Assembly: GCA_016708875.1 (NCBI GenBank)
Contig: JADJFA010000012.1
Coordinates: 124,001-188,000, forward strand
Direction of reading: 5' to 3'
DNA: 64,000 bases
Source of the DNA: Lewinellaceae bacterium
Lineage (GTDB): Bacteria; Bacteroidota; Bacteroidia; Chitinophagales; Saprospiraceae
Part shown: one piece after another, positions 25,990 to 34,760 of the stretch
Numbering within the stretch: position 1 is the stretch's first letter
Layout: each line of letters begins with the position of its first letter
Position numbers and translations under genes: made by a program
The notes under the pieces: model-generated
Told to the model about the DNA's origin: nothing
Database searches by the model: none
The model's input: the letters and a program-made list of their open reading frames with translations, nothing else

Positions 25990-27525
25990 TTATGTCAATT
26001 GAAACTCTGGCAATTTTACCAGATAATACAGCATGTTCACAATCTGATACGGTGCTTCATCCCAATAAAGGTTCCAGGAGCCATCCAGGTAATAATTTTC
26101 AGGTATTCCGGATTTGAAATAGATAACCGCAGCCTGCTGGTGTACGGGGTCAAGGGTTTGCCCCATAAAAAACTCCACCAGCGCGGCAGTGATAAGCGCA
26201 GGGTCGTTGCTGTCGTTTGTCAAAGTTTGCGCGAGCGAACGGAGATTTTCCCGCGTCTGTTCCTCAGTTGTGAGCCAGTAGGCCACTGCAGAACTATAGT
26301 TCCAACGAGCTGTTAGCGTACTCTCGTTTATCCAGGCATGGTGGCCTTTCCAGCCCGCAACATTCGGCGGATTGAATACCTCCTGGCCCAATTGATACGA
26401 CCAGTAGCCGATGGCATCCCAGCGGTCATTTGCAACGAATGAGGCGGGAGTTCCTGCTGCTTTATAAATGTTCAACATAGACTCGAGCGGGCTTTTGAGC
26501 CGAACATTCATGAGCGTCTCTTCGAAAAAATGCTCGCTCTTAAAAAGTTGTTTCAGCACAGGTAACAATTCCCAGTTGTTGTCACGGAGTGTTTGCGCCA
26601 ACCCGGTTATTATTTGATTGTCAAGGTTTTGATAGACAAAATGCTTGTAGAGTTTGCTCGAGATATAGTGTGATACCTGTTCAGCGCGATCCGAAAAAAT
26701 CAGATTGTGCGCCGTTGTAAAGCCAAAATTGCTCGTTTGCCCAAAGATTGTTTTCGGGGTGTCATCATGACGGCTCGGGTCAAAATAAGGAGGTTCGCAG
26801 AGGTAATCACTGGCCCGCCAACCCGTGAGGGCGCGTGACATGGCCACGATGTCTGCCTGCGTGTAGCCATTGCCTTCCCCTATGGTAAAAAGCTCCAGGA
26901 GTTCGCGGGCATAATTCTCATTGGGTTCTCCAGCTACGCTAAGGTTGCCGTTGAGATACACGAGCATTGCCCCTGTTTTACCCATTTCGCGGGCAAAGAT
27001 TCGAAAGTTCCCAAAAGCAAATTCGTTGATCAGGGAATAGTAACTCCACAGATAACCATTGCAGCCATACACATCGAGTTCGGTGGCAAAATGGTTGTGC
27101 CAGAAGAGCGCCATTTTAGCACGAATGCCCTCATCCAGCATTTCACCGAGCCAGCGGCGACGCAGTTCGTCGCGGTGAATAAACACAAGATTTGGGTCGG
27201 GATTGTTGGCATACTCATCCATCGTCCAACCACCCCAGTAGGGTGGATCGGGCGTTCCGAGGTCGGCGGCGGTATCCAAAAGTTGATCAATCAGGTCGCC
27301 GGGCGACATCTGTAGCCCTTGCTGGATTTGTGCCAGTGATGCGCCAAAACCCATTCGGCGATACAAATGTGCCACACGGCGAGCATTCCAAGGCTTGGCG
27401 GGTGAAGGCTCGTATGGAAGGAGCGGGTCTTGTGCGGGTGGCAGGGAAGTTAATTTGAAGTCAAATTCAGGAGGTAACTTCAAGTTACCTCCTGAATTTT
27501 GCGAAAGTTCAATAAGTGTAGGCAT
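25990..27525 (-). CDS. DUF1800 domain protein
   Basis: 511 residues. Family landmarks are RRVAHLYRRMGFGASLAQIQ, MALFWHNHFAT, GNLSVAGEPNENYARELLEL, IVAMSRALTGW and FNPPNVAGWKGHHAWINEST. DUF1800 proteins are paired with DUF1501 proteins in Bacteroidota and Planctomycetota; function unknown, probably exported or surface-linked. It is first in the two-gene unit. The N-terminal SQNSGGNLKLPPEFDFK stretch is read from a perfect 18-bp-arm palindrome (27463-27499), so the true N-terminus may have been modified; no signal peptide is seen. Confidence 0.88.
   Translation of the reverse strand: MPTLIELSQNSGGNLKLPPEFDFKLTSLPPAQDPLLPYEPSPAKPWNARRVAHLYRRMGFGASLAQIQQGLQMSPGDLIDQLLDTAADLGTPDPPYWGGWTMDEYANNPDPNLVFIHRDELRRRWLGEMLDEGIRAKMALFWHNHFATELDVYGCNGYLWSYYSLINEFAFGNFRIFAREMGKTGAMLVYLNGNLSVAGEPNENYARELLELFTIGEGNGYTQADIVAMSRALTGWRASDYLCEPPYFDPSRHDDTPKTIFGQTSNFGFTTAHNLIFSDRAEQVSHYISSKLYKHFVYQNLDNQIITGLAQTLRDNNWELLPVLKQLFKSEHFFEETLMNVRLKSPLESMLNIYKAAGTPASFVANDRWDAIGYWSYQLGQEVFNPPNVAGWKGHHAWINESTLTARWNYSSAVAYWLTTEEQTRENLRSLAQTLTNDSNDPALITAALVEFFMGQTLDPVHQQAAVIYFKSGIPENYYLDGSWNLYWDEAPYQIVNMLYYLVKLPEFQLT
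27463..27499. repeat. Perfect palindrome inside the DUF1800 gene
   Basis: Arms 27463-27480 and 27482-27499 are exact reverse complements (18 bp, 1-nt loop), containing caggaggtaactt. It is 37 bp long and is read in frame in codons about 9-21. Confidence 0.9.
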
Positions 27526-27593
27526 GGCTCGAAGTCGAACGATTTTCGAGGCAAGGATAATAAAGATTTGGGGAATGCAAGGAGGGAAATTTA

Positions 27594-28469
27594 CTAGCCT
27601 TTCATCACCCTTGCCATCACTGCCCCGATCTGCGCAGGCGACTCCACTACATGAATACCGTTTTCTGCAAGTATCCGCATTTTGGCAGCTGCCGTATCGT
27701 CTGCACCGCCAACGATGGCGCCCGCGTGGCCCATTTTGCGGCCTTTAGGAGCAGTTTGACCGGCGATAAATCCGACCACAGGTTTTTTGTTTCCGTTTGC
27801 ACGAATCCAGCGGGCAGCCTCGGCTTCAAGTCCGCCGCCGATTTCGCCGATCATCACAATTCCCTCGGTTTCAGGGTCTTGCATAAAAAGTTCGATGGCT
27901 TCACGGGTCGTGGTACCGATGATTGGGTCGCCACCAATACCGATGGCTGTAGTAATTCCCAAACCTGCTTTAGCGATTTGGTCAGCGGCTTCGTAGGTGA
28001 GCGTGCCAGATTTTGACACCAACCCAATGGGGCCGCGCTTGAAAACGAAGCCCGGCATTATGCCGACTTTTGCTTCATCGGGCGTGATGATGCCCGGGCA
28101 GTTGGGACCGATGAGTCGTACGCCTTTATCCGAGATATACGCTTTGGCGCGTACCATATCCTGTACGGGGATTCCTTCAGTAATCGCTACGATGACTTTA
28201 ATGCCTGACATAGCGGCTTCAATAATGGCATCGGCAGCAAAGCCTGGTGGCACGAAAATGATGCTCGTATCGGCGCCTGCTTGACGCACTGCATCTTCCA
28301 CAGTATTGAAAACGGGACGTTCGAGGTGCATTTGGCCGCCTTTTCCGGGAGTTACACCGCCTACTACATTGGTGCCGTAGGCAATCATTTGTTCAGCGTG
28401 AAACGTGCCTTCTTTCCCGGTGAAGCCTTGTACAATGATTCTGGAGTGTTTATTGACTAGTATCGACAT
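27594..28469 (-). CDS. sucD: Succinyl-CoA synthetase alpha subunit
   Basis: 291 residues from ATG 28469 (MSILVNKHSRIIVQGFTGKE); an upstream in-frame start adds five unconserved residues. It has the CoA-binding Rossmann part (GGVTPGKGGQMHLERPVFNT), GPNCPGIITPDEAKVGIMPG, and the phosphohistidine loop KGRKMGHAGAIVGG. It works with SucB (not in the window) to interconvert succinyl-CoA and succinate with nucleotide phosphorylation in the TCA cycle. Intact, unlike many longer genes here. Confidence 0.97.
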   Translation of the reverse strand: MSILVNKHSRIIVQGFTGKEGTFHAEQMIAYGTNVVGGVTPGKGGQMHLERPVFNTVEDAVRQAGADTSIIFVPPGFAADAIIEAAMSGIKVIVAITEGIPVQDMVRAKAYISDKGVRLIGPNCPGIITPDEAKVGIMPGFVFKRGPIGLVSKSGTLTYEAADQIAKAGLGITTAIGIGGDPIIGTTTREAIELFMQDPETEGIVMIGEIGGGLEAEAARWIRANGNKKPVVGFIAGQTAPKGRKMGHAGAIVGGADDTAAAKMRILAENGIHVVESPAQIGAVMARVMKG

Positions 28470-28475
28470 TCTTTT

Positions 28476-28580
28476 AAGTATCAAGTTTTAAGTATCAAGT
28501 TTCAAGTTCAAAGTATGATCAGTCAACATTAATCAGGATTTCATTCCCTTTCAAACTTGATACTTTAAACTTGATACTTC
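28476..28580. repeat. AAGTATCAAGTTT tandem-unit inverted repeat
   Basis: Left arm 28476-28505 holds two copies of aagtatcaagttt; the right arm 28550-28579 holds two inverted copies (aaacttgatactt). About 27 of 30 positions pair. It occupies the gap between divIC/ftsB-like stop and sucD start on the minus strand. Confidence 0.85.
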
Positions 28581-28894
28581 TATTTTTCTTCTTGTATGAT
28601 AAACACGTCTTCGTCGGCGCGTTTCATGTAATAGTGTTCGCGGGCGAATTTCTCTTTAGTCAGTTCAAAATCTTCGGCTTCTTCCCGGGCTTCCTTGATT
28701 TTTACTTGGTAAAACGTGCGATCTTCTTCTAACTGCTTTTGTGCCCTCCAGAGTTTCCACTGGGTCCACAAACTGTGCCTGTCCAAGAAAACCATAATAA
28801 ACAGAAATACTACCAGTGTAAGGTAGTAGCGGTTTTGCAAAGGTGCCGGCAAGCGGTTCCAAAGAGCCTGCCATGGAGTGGATGAAAGCGCCAT
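28580..28894 (-). CDS. FtsB/DivIC-type septum formation initiator
   Basis: 104 residues. One membrane helix (about residues 24-38, YLTLVVFLFIMVFLD) followed by a coiled coil (WKLWRAQKQLEEDRTFYQVK, then EAREEAEDFELTKEKFAREH) and the typical ending YYMKRADEDVFIIQEE. This small bitopic protein bridges cytoplasmic and periplasmic parts of the divisome. The frame extends upstream only in other frames, so ATG 28894 is used. Confidence 0.88.
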   Translation of the reverse strand: MALSSTPWQALWNRLPAPLQNRYYLTLVVFLFIMVFLDRHSLWTQWKLWRAQKQLEEDRTFYQVKIKEAREEAEDFELTKEKFAREHYYMKRADEDVFIIQEEK

Positions 28895-28914
28895 GAATAC
28901 TGCGTTTGGTGAAG

Positions 28915-29043
28915 TCGGGTTGAAATATTTGGAAATTAAGATATTTAGATATTGAACGAAACAGGGATTCCTTTTTCAATTTTGAAAAATGGAAAGGCAT
29001 CGTAATATCAAAATATCCTGATATCTAAATATCAAAATATCCC
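28915..29043. repeat. Degenerate AAGATATTTAGATATT inverted repeat
   Basis: gatatttagatatt units near 28937-28954 are mirrored by gatatctaaatatcaaaatat near 29016-29040. Same style as the element at 18121-18187 but less perfect. It lies between the minus-strand adk and divIC-like genes. Confidence 0.6.
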
Positions 29044-29135
29044 ACGTTATTCGGCTCAAAAGTAGCACTTCCCCGCTTGCTTCGCGCCTTAGATTTGACA
29101 ACTTTTATCAAATTGTCCATTTTCAGGCGCAGAAC

Positions 29136-29717
29136 TCAATCCTTCCCAAGCGATTCTACTACTGCACTGAGCCGTTCGGCGATTTCATCAATTGTTCCTA
29201 AACCATTGATAGAGTGACTTTTACCCTTAGCGTCATAGTAGCCGAAGACAGGTGCGGTTTCGCTTTTGTACACAGCGATCCGTTTCCGCACGGTAGCCTC
29301 ATCATTGTCGTCGGCGCGTCCGGAGCTTTGACCGCGCAGTAGAATGCGCTCTACGATTTCCTCTTCGTCCACATCCAAAGAGATGAGGCCCGCTACTTCC
29401 GTACCCTTGCTAATCAAAAGCGCATCCAATGCTTCAGCTTGTGGGATGGTGCGTGGGAACCCGTCAAAGATAAAACCTTTAGCGTCGGGGTGTTTTTCCA
29501 CTTTATTGCGGAGCATCCCGATGGTTACGCTGTCAGGCACAAGTTCGCCATTAGCCATATATGCCTTGGCCTCTTGACCAAGCGGTGTATCGTTGCTCAT
29601 TTCAAAGCGAAACAAATCGCCTGTGCTGATGTGAATGAGGCGATATTTTTCAATCAAAAATGCCGCTTGCGTTCCTTTTCCGGAGCCTGGCGGACCAAAG
29701 AGTATTAGATTGGTCAT
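29136..29717 (-). CDS. adk: Adenylate kinase
   Basis: 193 residues from ATG 29717 (MTNLILFGPPGSGKGTQAAF). The frame runs 49 codons further upstream but without conservation. P-loop GPPGSGKGTQ, AMP-site HISTGDLFRFE, GFPRTIPQAEALD and the LID region ILLRGQSSGRADDNDEATVR are present. The short LID lacks the Cys zinc site. It converts ATP + AMP to 2 ADP in the cytoplasm. Length is usual for Bacteroidota Adk. Confidence 0.97.
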   Translation of the reverse strand: MTNLILFGPPGSGKGTQAAFLIEKYRLIHISTGDLFRFEMSNDTPLGQEAKAYMANGELVPDSVTIGMLRNKVEKHPDAKGFIFDGFPRTIPQAEALDALLISKGTEVAGLISLDVDEEEIVERILLRGQSSGRADDNDEATVRKRIAVYKSETAPVFGYYDAKGKSHSINGLGTIDEIAERLSAVVESLGKD

Positions 29718-29940
29718 ATTGTCCAATTGTGATTCTTGCGACAAGATCGCACTGCGAAAGCGCAAAGTTAGAAAGGGCTTTCTCGTTAAGCGTAAATTTG
29801 AAAATGCTTTTTGAAAACAGGTGTTTTGCGCTGTCCTTATCCCATTAAAAAAATAATATTTCAAAAAAGCAATGTTAAAAGAATATTAAACGGAATCATT
29901 CGGTTTATGATCATCTAATCTTGATTAGAAATTTACTCAT

Positions 29941-29998
29941 CAGACGACTTTGAGTCGACCTACGAGGATGAATTGGTCAGACGACTCAAAGACGTCTG
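29941..29998. terminator. Stem-loop after the PfkB-family gene
   Basis: Arms 29941-29957 (cagacgactttgagtcg) and 29982-29998 pair at 16 of 17 positions. It lies 8 bp beyond the minus-strand kinase stop, so it probably ends that transcript; it has no long T run and could equally be a REP-type unit. Confidence 0.5.
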
Positions 29999-30005
29999 GC
30001 TATTC

Positions 30006-30968
30006 TTAGGTGCCAAAATCGCGTAATCGATACCGATCTCCATATTGTTGAATCCACGCTAAAAGCCTCCAAACCTCCTCTGTGTGGAATAGTTCGGTAC
30101 CTTGATTCATCGTTGCAGCCGTGCCACATGCTACGCCAATTTGTGCCATTTCGCGAAAACTTTTTCCCTCGTTGAGCGCCCAGACCATACCTGCCACCAT
30201 GCTGTCGCCCGCTCCTACGGTGCTTTGTTTTTTCACCATAGGTGCAGGTATATGTTCAAACCCAGATTTCGTTACAAGCAAAGCTCCTTGCGGACCTAGA
30301 GAAACCACCACCACTTCGCACATTCCTTCCTTTATTATTTTCAAGGCCGCATCGTCTACCTCATTCATTTCCAATTTTTCCACCCCTGCGAGGACACTGA
30401 GTTCTGCCAAATTGGGCTTCAATAAAAACAGGCCTTCATCCGCAGCAGCCTTCAAAGCCTCCCCTGAAGTATCTAGTACAAATCGCGCCCCAATGTTTTT
30501 GGCAAACGCTGCCACCTTTTCATAGTATGTCTCAGGCAGTCCCGGGGGTAAGCTTCCGCTGGCAACAAGGTAATCAGGGGTCAATTTTTTAATTATATCA
30601 AGGCATTCATCTGCTTGATTTTCAGTTATTTGCAGACCAGGGAGCGTGAAACGATATTGGGCATGGCTGGATGATTCCAATACCGACAGGTTTTCCCGTG
30701 TTTCGCCCAAAACGGATACGGATTCTGTTTTAACTCCTTCTTTCTCCAACAACTCACAGAGCAATTTGCCATTATGCCCTCCTGCCGGAAAAACGGCCAC
30801 TTGCTGCCCGCCCAATCGTTGGATGGCTTTTGAAACATTTATCCCTCCACCACCTGCATCGAAACGAAGTGGTCCGCAGCGAAGTTTTTGTTCTGCCACT
30901 AGCCGATCCACTTCGGTGCTTTTGTCAAGTGCCGGATTGAGGGTGAGGGTTGCGATTTTCGCTTGCAT
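30006..30968 (-). CDS. 1-phosphofructokinase-family sugar kinase (PfkB superfamily)
   Basis: 320 residues from ATG 30968 (MQAKIATLTLNPALDKSTEV); the frame continues upstream without conservation. PfkB signature 1 lies in FDAGGGGINVSKAIQRLGG and signature 2 in KKQSTVGAGDSMVAGMVWAL with the catalytic Asp in GAGDS. The TLNPALDKSTEV start is typical of the FruK/PfkB(Pfk-2)/LacC branch, so the substrate is a phosphorylated ketohexose (fructose-6-P, fructose-1-P or tagatose-6-P); sequence does not settle which. Divergent from the glycosylase gene with 58 bp between starts. Confidence 0.9.
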   Translation of the reverse strand: MQAKIATLTLNPALDKSTEVDRLVAEQKLRCGPLRFDAGGGGINVSKAIQRLGGQQVAVFPAGGHNGKLLCELLEKEGVKTESVSVLGETRENLSVLESSSHAQYRFTLPGLQITENQADECLDIIKKLTPDYLVASGSLPPGLPETYYEKVAAFAKNIGARFVLDTSGEALKAAADEGLFLLKPNLAELSVLAGVEKLEMNEVDDAALKIIKEGMCEVVVVSLGPQGALLVTKSGFEHIPAPMVKKQSTVGAGDSMVAGMVWALNEGKSFREMAQIGVACGTAATMNQGTELFHTEEVWRLLAWIQQYGDRYRLRDFGT

Positions 30969-31026
30969 ACTGTGCTCTTTTTTACGCTCCAATAAATCAC
31001 AAAGAAACACTTGTTTTGTGGCGAAA

Positions 31027-31653
31027 ATGCAAAACAATTTAAATGAATCTACGCTTATTGAAGCCGCCGATACGCTTGCAAAGCGCGACCCAATGCTTGC
31101 GCTTGTACTCGAAAAATACGGCTACCCTCCACTTTGGGATCGTGAGCCTGGTTTTGCTACTTTGATTTACATCATTTTGGAACAACAGGTTTCACTGGCT
31201 TCGGCGCGGGCAGCTTTTCTTAAGCTACAAGCGCACTTGGGCGAAATAACACCCGCTAACTTTTTGAGTATCAGCGAGGAAGACCTTTTAGGTATCGGTT
31301 TTAGCAGACAGAAAAAAACCTATGCCCAAGGCTTGGCTCAGGCTGTTTTGAACGGGAATTTTGACTTTGACATCCTTGGATCTATGCCAGACGAAACGTT
31401 GCGTCCTTATTTGAAAAGCATCAAAGGAGTGGGCGATTGGACGGTTGATGTGTATTCCCTCATGTGTCTCCTGCGCCCCGATGTGCTTCCCAAAGGTGAT
31501 ATCGCTCTTTACGAAAGCTTCCGCGCCCTTTATTCGCTTGACGGTCGACCGGACCATGTATTTTTTGAAGATAATACCCAACATTGGCGACCTTGGCGCA
31601 GCGTTGGCGCACGGATACTCTGGCATTTTTACCTTTGCGAACGAGCTAAATAG
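31027..31653 (+). CDS. AlkA-like DNA-3-methyladenine glycosylase
   Basis: 208 residues from ATG 31027. The HhH-GPD fold is shown by LIYIILEQQVSLASARAAFL, the hairpin LKSIKGVGDWTVDVYSL and the catalytic Asp about 15 residues later in DVLPKGDIALYE, then WRPWRSVGARILWHFYL. It removes alkylated bases in base-excision repair. It lacks the N-terminal AlkA_N domain, as usual for the short type II enzymes. The frame upstream (from 30646) is antisense to the kinase and is not coding. Confidence 0.9.
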   Translation: MQNNLNESTLIEAADTLAKRDPMLALVLEKYGYPPLWDREPGFATLIYIILEQQVSLASARAAFLKLQAHLGEITPANFLSISEEDLLGIGFSRQKKTYAQGLAQAVLNGNFDFDILGSMPDETLRPYLKSIKGVGDWTVDVYSLMCLLRPDVLPKGDIALYESFRALYSLDGRPDHVFFEDNTQHWRPWRSVGARILWHFYLCERAK

Positions 31654-31787
31654 TGGGCAGTGGCAGTGGCAGTAGGCAGTCACCGTGACAAGTTCGACAT
31701 TTTTCCCATTGGCCACATTTCACATTGACCAAATTTCACACATTTTTACCCGCCATAGCCGAGGCGAAGGCGGGACCACATTCAATC

Positions 31788-32591
31788 ATGTCCAACTTTT
31801 TCAAAAACAAACGAGTATGGGTCACTGGGGCATCTTCTGGAATTGGAGAAGCGTTGGCCATCGCATTTGCGGAACGCGGTGCTCAACTTATCCTTTCTGC
31901 CCGCAATGAAGTAGAAATCAACCGAGTGAGTGCAGCTTGTTCACTGGCAGGTGCAGGGGCTGTGCTTGTGCAACCGCTTGATCTCGAACGTCATGACCTT
32001 ATTCCTGGCATTGTCGAGTCAATTTTAAAAAAAGTAGGAAAGGTGGATATTTTGGTCAACAACGGTGGCATATCTCAACGCGCACTCGCCAAAGACACCA
32101 CACTTGAGGTGGACAAAAAACTTATGGCGGTCAACTATTTCGGCACCGTTGCACTCACCAAATCCCTATTGCCCAATATGCTCATGCACCAACTCGGTCA
32201 TATTGTAACCGTCACCAGCCTTACCGGAAAATTTGGTTCCCCTTACCGTTCCTCCTATGCCGCTTCCAAACACGCATTGCATGGCTTTTTTGACAGCCTT
32301 CGCGCTGAATTGGCAGATGCCCACATAAAGGTCACGCTAATTTGTCCGGGCTTTGTGCGCACCAATGTTAGCAAAAACGCACTTACAGGAGATGGCGCAA
32401 AGCTCGGAACCATGGATGAAGCCACTGACAAAGGCATGGAGCCTGCAAGATTGGCTTACAAAGTCCTACAAGCCATTGAGCAAGGCAAGGATGAGGCTTA
32501 TTTTGGCGGGAAAGAAGGGTTGGGCGTTTATCTGAAGCGGTTTTTTCCGCACTATTTTTCTAAATTGCTTCGCAAAGCGAAGGTGAGATAG
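31788..32591 (+). CDS. SDR-family oxidoreductase (DHRS7B-like)
   Basis: 267 residues from ATG 31788. Cofactor motif VWVTGASSGIGEALAIAFAE, NNGGISQRA, the active-site Ser (VTVTSLTGKFG) and SYAASKHALHGFF (Tyr-x-x-x-Lys), then LICPGFVRTNVSKNAL. A classical short-chain dehydrogenase; substrate unknown. A palindromic cgccatagccgaggcgaagg unit lies 35 bp upstream and the in-frame extension to 31725 is read from it, so the later start is preferred. It is 134 bp downstream of the glycosylase gene. Confidence 0.9.
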   Translation: MSNFFKNKRVWVTGASSGIGEALAIAFAERGAQLILSARNEVEINRVSAACSLAGAGAVLVQPLDLERHDLIPGIVESILKKVGKVDILVNNGGISQRALAKDTTLEVDKKLMAVNYFGTVALTKSLLPNMLMHQLGHIVTVTSLTGKFGSPYRSSYAASKHALHGFFDSLRAELADAHIKVTLICPGFVRTNVSKNALTGDGAKLGTMDEATDKGMEPARLAYKVLQAIEQGKDEAYFGGKEGLGVYLKRFFPHYFSKLLRKAKVR

Positions 32592-32657
32592 ACATTTGGA
32601 TATTAAGATATTAGGATATTCTCCTGATATGCAAAAATATCCCAATAACCCAATATC
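32592..32657. repeat. GATATT-unit repeat between convergent genes
   Basis: gatattaagatattaggatatt units (about 32600-32620) and inverse aatatcccaataacccaatatct units (about 32636-32659) form a weak inverted repeat between the convergent SDR and DoxX genes. Confidence 0.55.
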
Positions 32658-33074
32658 TCAACTAACCCGGGTCGTAGCGAACAAACGACGTATGCTGTAT
32701 CGTCCGCTCCCCTTTCCTATCAACATGAGCAGCCCGCCGATGATGGCAAAGTTTTTCATGAAGAGAATACTGTGGTAGCGGAGGTCTGGATTCGTATCTG
32801 TATTCCAAAAATCGTGTACGATAAATGTAACGGGTATCCAATACAAAAGCAACATTATTGCACCGAGGGTAGATCTGTAACCAAAAAGCACCATAAGCCC
32901 ACCTAATGTAAGTAAAAAAATGGCTCCAAACAGCAACAAATCCTGATTCCAGGTTAGCCCGTAATCGGTCATGACCTCCTTTGTTTTTCCAAAATACAAC
33001 ATGGTGTCAACCGCCTCAAAAATAAAAATCGCGGAAAGAAATATCCTCCCTATCAAGTCTGTAACGTCGCGCAT
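32658..33074 (-). CDS. DoxX-family membrane protein
   Basis: 138 residues from ATG 33074. Four predicted membrane helices (IGRIFLSAIFIFEAVD, LLLFGAIFLLTLGGLMVLFG, LGAIMLLLYWIPVTFIVHDF, NFAIIGGLLMLIG) and the helical-bundle layout of the DoxX/SURF4-like family. The motif RYHSILFMKNFAIIGGLLML is typical. Function is poorly defined (inner membrane, redox or small-molecule related). Its C-terminus is read from the edge of the gatatt repeat. Confidence 0.85.
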   Translation of the reverse strand: MRDVTDLIGRIFLSAIFIFEAVDTMLYFGKTKEVMTDYGLTWNQDLLLFGAIFLLTLGGLMVLFGYRSTLGAIMLLLYWIPVTFIVHDFWNTDTNPDLRYHSILFMKNFAIIGGLLMLIGKGSGRYSIRRLFATTRVS

Positions 33075-33725
33075 AATCAAGCAGTCGGGATCGCTCTCCC
33101 GGATGTGTTATTAAAAAGTGCGCGAAGATAAGTAGAAGCCATCTCAAAAATACCTGCTGGGCTGAAAAGCCGTCTGTTGACCGAATTCAGCGTTCATTTT
33201 TTTCGCCATAGACACCACTATGTCTGCAAAAAATGGCCTTGACTTCGATCATCATCCAATCTTTTCATCTCCAGCGCCATTTTTGAGATGGCTTCTAGTC
33301 ATTCGTCATTGATCGCCATTTTTACCCGCCGTAGATCTCGCCGCCGCCAAAGGCTAAGGTGAGTAAAAGCGAAAGCGGGGGTTATCAATAGCGTATTGGT
33401 TTTGCGGTTTTACATTTTCCTGTTTTGCGGTTTTTCTGTTTCATTTTATTCCATAAAAAAAGCCCCCCTCCTCGTACAGGAGAGAGGCCATCCCAAAAAC
33501 CGATTTTAAAGTATGATCTTGTAAAATCGATGTCTGGTATGCTTTGGCGGCAGGCTTGCCTACCGGCAGGCAGGCATTGAATCTTTTGGCTCGCGTACCG
33601 CCGTTTTAGTCTTTTTGAACTAAAAGAGAAAACAAGTTGAAGTGTTGCTTTTTGAGAGGCCGGCATCGCCTAAGCGATGCCGGCCTTTCTCTATTTTGCA
33701 TTGCGTGGGTCTTACGACCCGCACA
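33075..33725. repeat. 650-bp gene-free gap with several micro-repeats
   Basis: No coding frame here is convincing. Visible items are a cgccatttttgagatggctt palindrome zone (about 33270-33330), gtttttgcgg units (33398-33445), a cccccctcctcg/aggagag GC-rich unit (33464-33490), a ggcaggcttgcctaccggca palindrome (33548-33575) and the strong hairpin at 33657-33686. Several match the dispersed palindrome styles elsewhere in the window. Confidence 0.55.
33657..33686. terminator. Strong GC hairpin after the adhesin gene
   Basis: Arms 33657-33669 (aggccggcatcgc) and 33674-33686 are perfect complements with a ctaa loop. It lies about 40 bp beyond the adhesin stop (minus strand), so it probably ends that transcript; T tracts are weak on both strands. 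Confidence 0.6.
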
Positions 33726-34760
33726 TTACTTCGCTTGGATCATCTTCTTCGTTGCAGAGTCGGTAGAAGTCTCCAACTTGTAGTACAGCATGCCTGTGGT
33801 GTTGATCAGCGCGCGGTCAAGTGCGATGCTGTTCTCACCTTTAGCAAACTGGCCTTTCTGCTGGTACACTACGCGGCCCGTCTCGTCAAAGATAGACAAC
33901 GTTGCCTCAGCTGCTTCTGGAAGGAAGAAGCCGATGAACGTGCGGTTGACGAATGGGTTTGGCTGGTTCTGGTACAATTCAAAACCAACACCAGAGATCG
34001 TCTTGCCGTCGAAACGGAAAGCAACACCCAAGCGGCCTGCGTCACCGTATGCCTCAGCGCGGGTGATCGAACCAGATACGCCAAGCATTTCGCTCAACTT
34101 GCCAGCTTTCTCAGCGCGGAAACGCACTGTGAATTCTTGTGCACCGTCAATAGATACTGCCATAGCACCTTCTGGAGCCAGGTTGAAGTTGCCTTCAGAT
34201 ACGTTCTCTGCGTTCACGATGTCCATAGCCTTCAGGCCATTGAGCGTCGCGGTGAACTGGAAGCCTTTGAGGGCTTGTGCAGATTTGAACGATACTTCAA
34301 ACACTTCGCCTGCTTTCACATTGCGGTCTTCGAGATCGAAGATAGCCGTGCCTGCAGTACGCTCTTCAGCCTGCATAGTGGCGTTGGCCACTGCTGTGCC
34401 GTTAACGTCGCCGATTTTCACGCCAGTGAAGTCTTCGTCCATCTGGCTTGTCATTGCGTCAGCAATCGAGATCGTCTCTGGGAATGCAGTCTGGAATGGG
34501 TTGTTCGCGTTCGGGAACGAGAACGCCTTATCCACAAAGCGCCATGAGGTGTTGTTTGGAAGGTCCGTGTAGATACCGAGGATCAACTTACGAATCTCCA
34601 CGATGTCGAACGTTGTGATCGAACCAGACTTGTTAGCGTCAGCAGCGATCATCTTGTACGGCTGTCCAAAGGCTCAATGCCCAGGATGTGCTTAGAGATC
34701 AACACCAGGTCATAGGTGGTTACACCGTTGAGCGGGTTGTCGTCTTTCTCAGGAGCGATC
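33726..34760 (-). other. Dockerin-like, cohesin-like and T9SS tail of the adhesin
   Basis: Reading toward the C-terminus: NGVTTYDLVLISKHILGI and SGSITTFDIVEIRKLILGI form a two-repeat dockerin-like unit (the frameshift near 34655 lies between them). Then AIFDLEDRNVKAGEVFEVSF, ALKGFQFTATLNGLKAMDIV and AEAYGDAGRLGVAFRF resemble a cohesin-type beta-sandwich. Last comes the type A T9SS domain YQNQPNPFVNRTFIGFFLPE ... YYKLETSTDSATKKMIQAK. Having both halves of a cohesin-dockerin pair in one chain suggests head-to-tail self-assembly, which is inference. Confidence 0.7.

Noticed and set aside
33642..34547. 301-residue + frame over the adhesin C-terminus
   Set aside because: Opposite to a clear T9SS domain and cohesin-like module; Cys/Arg-rich shadow.
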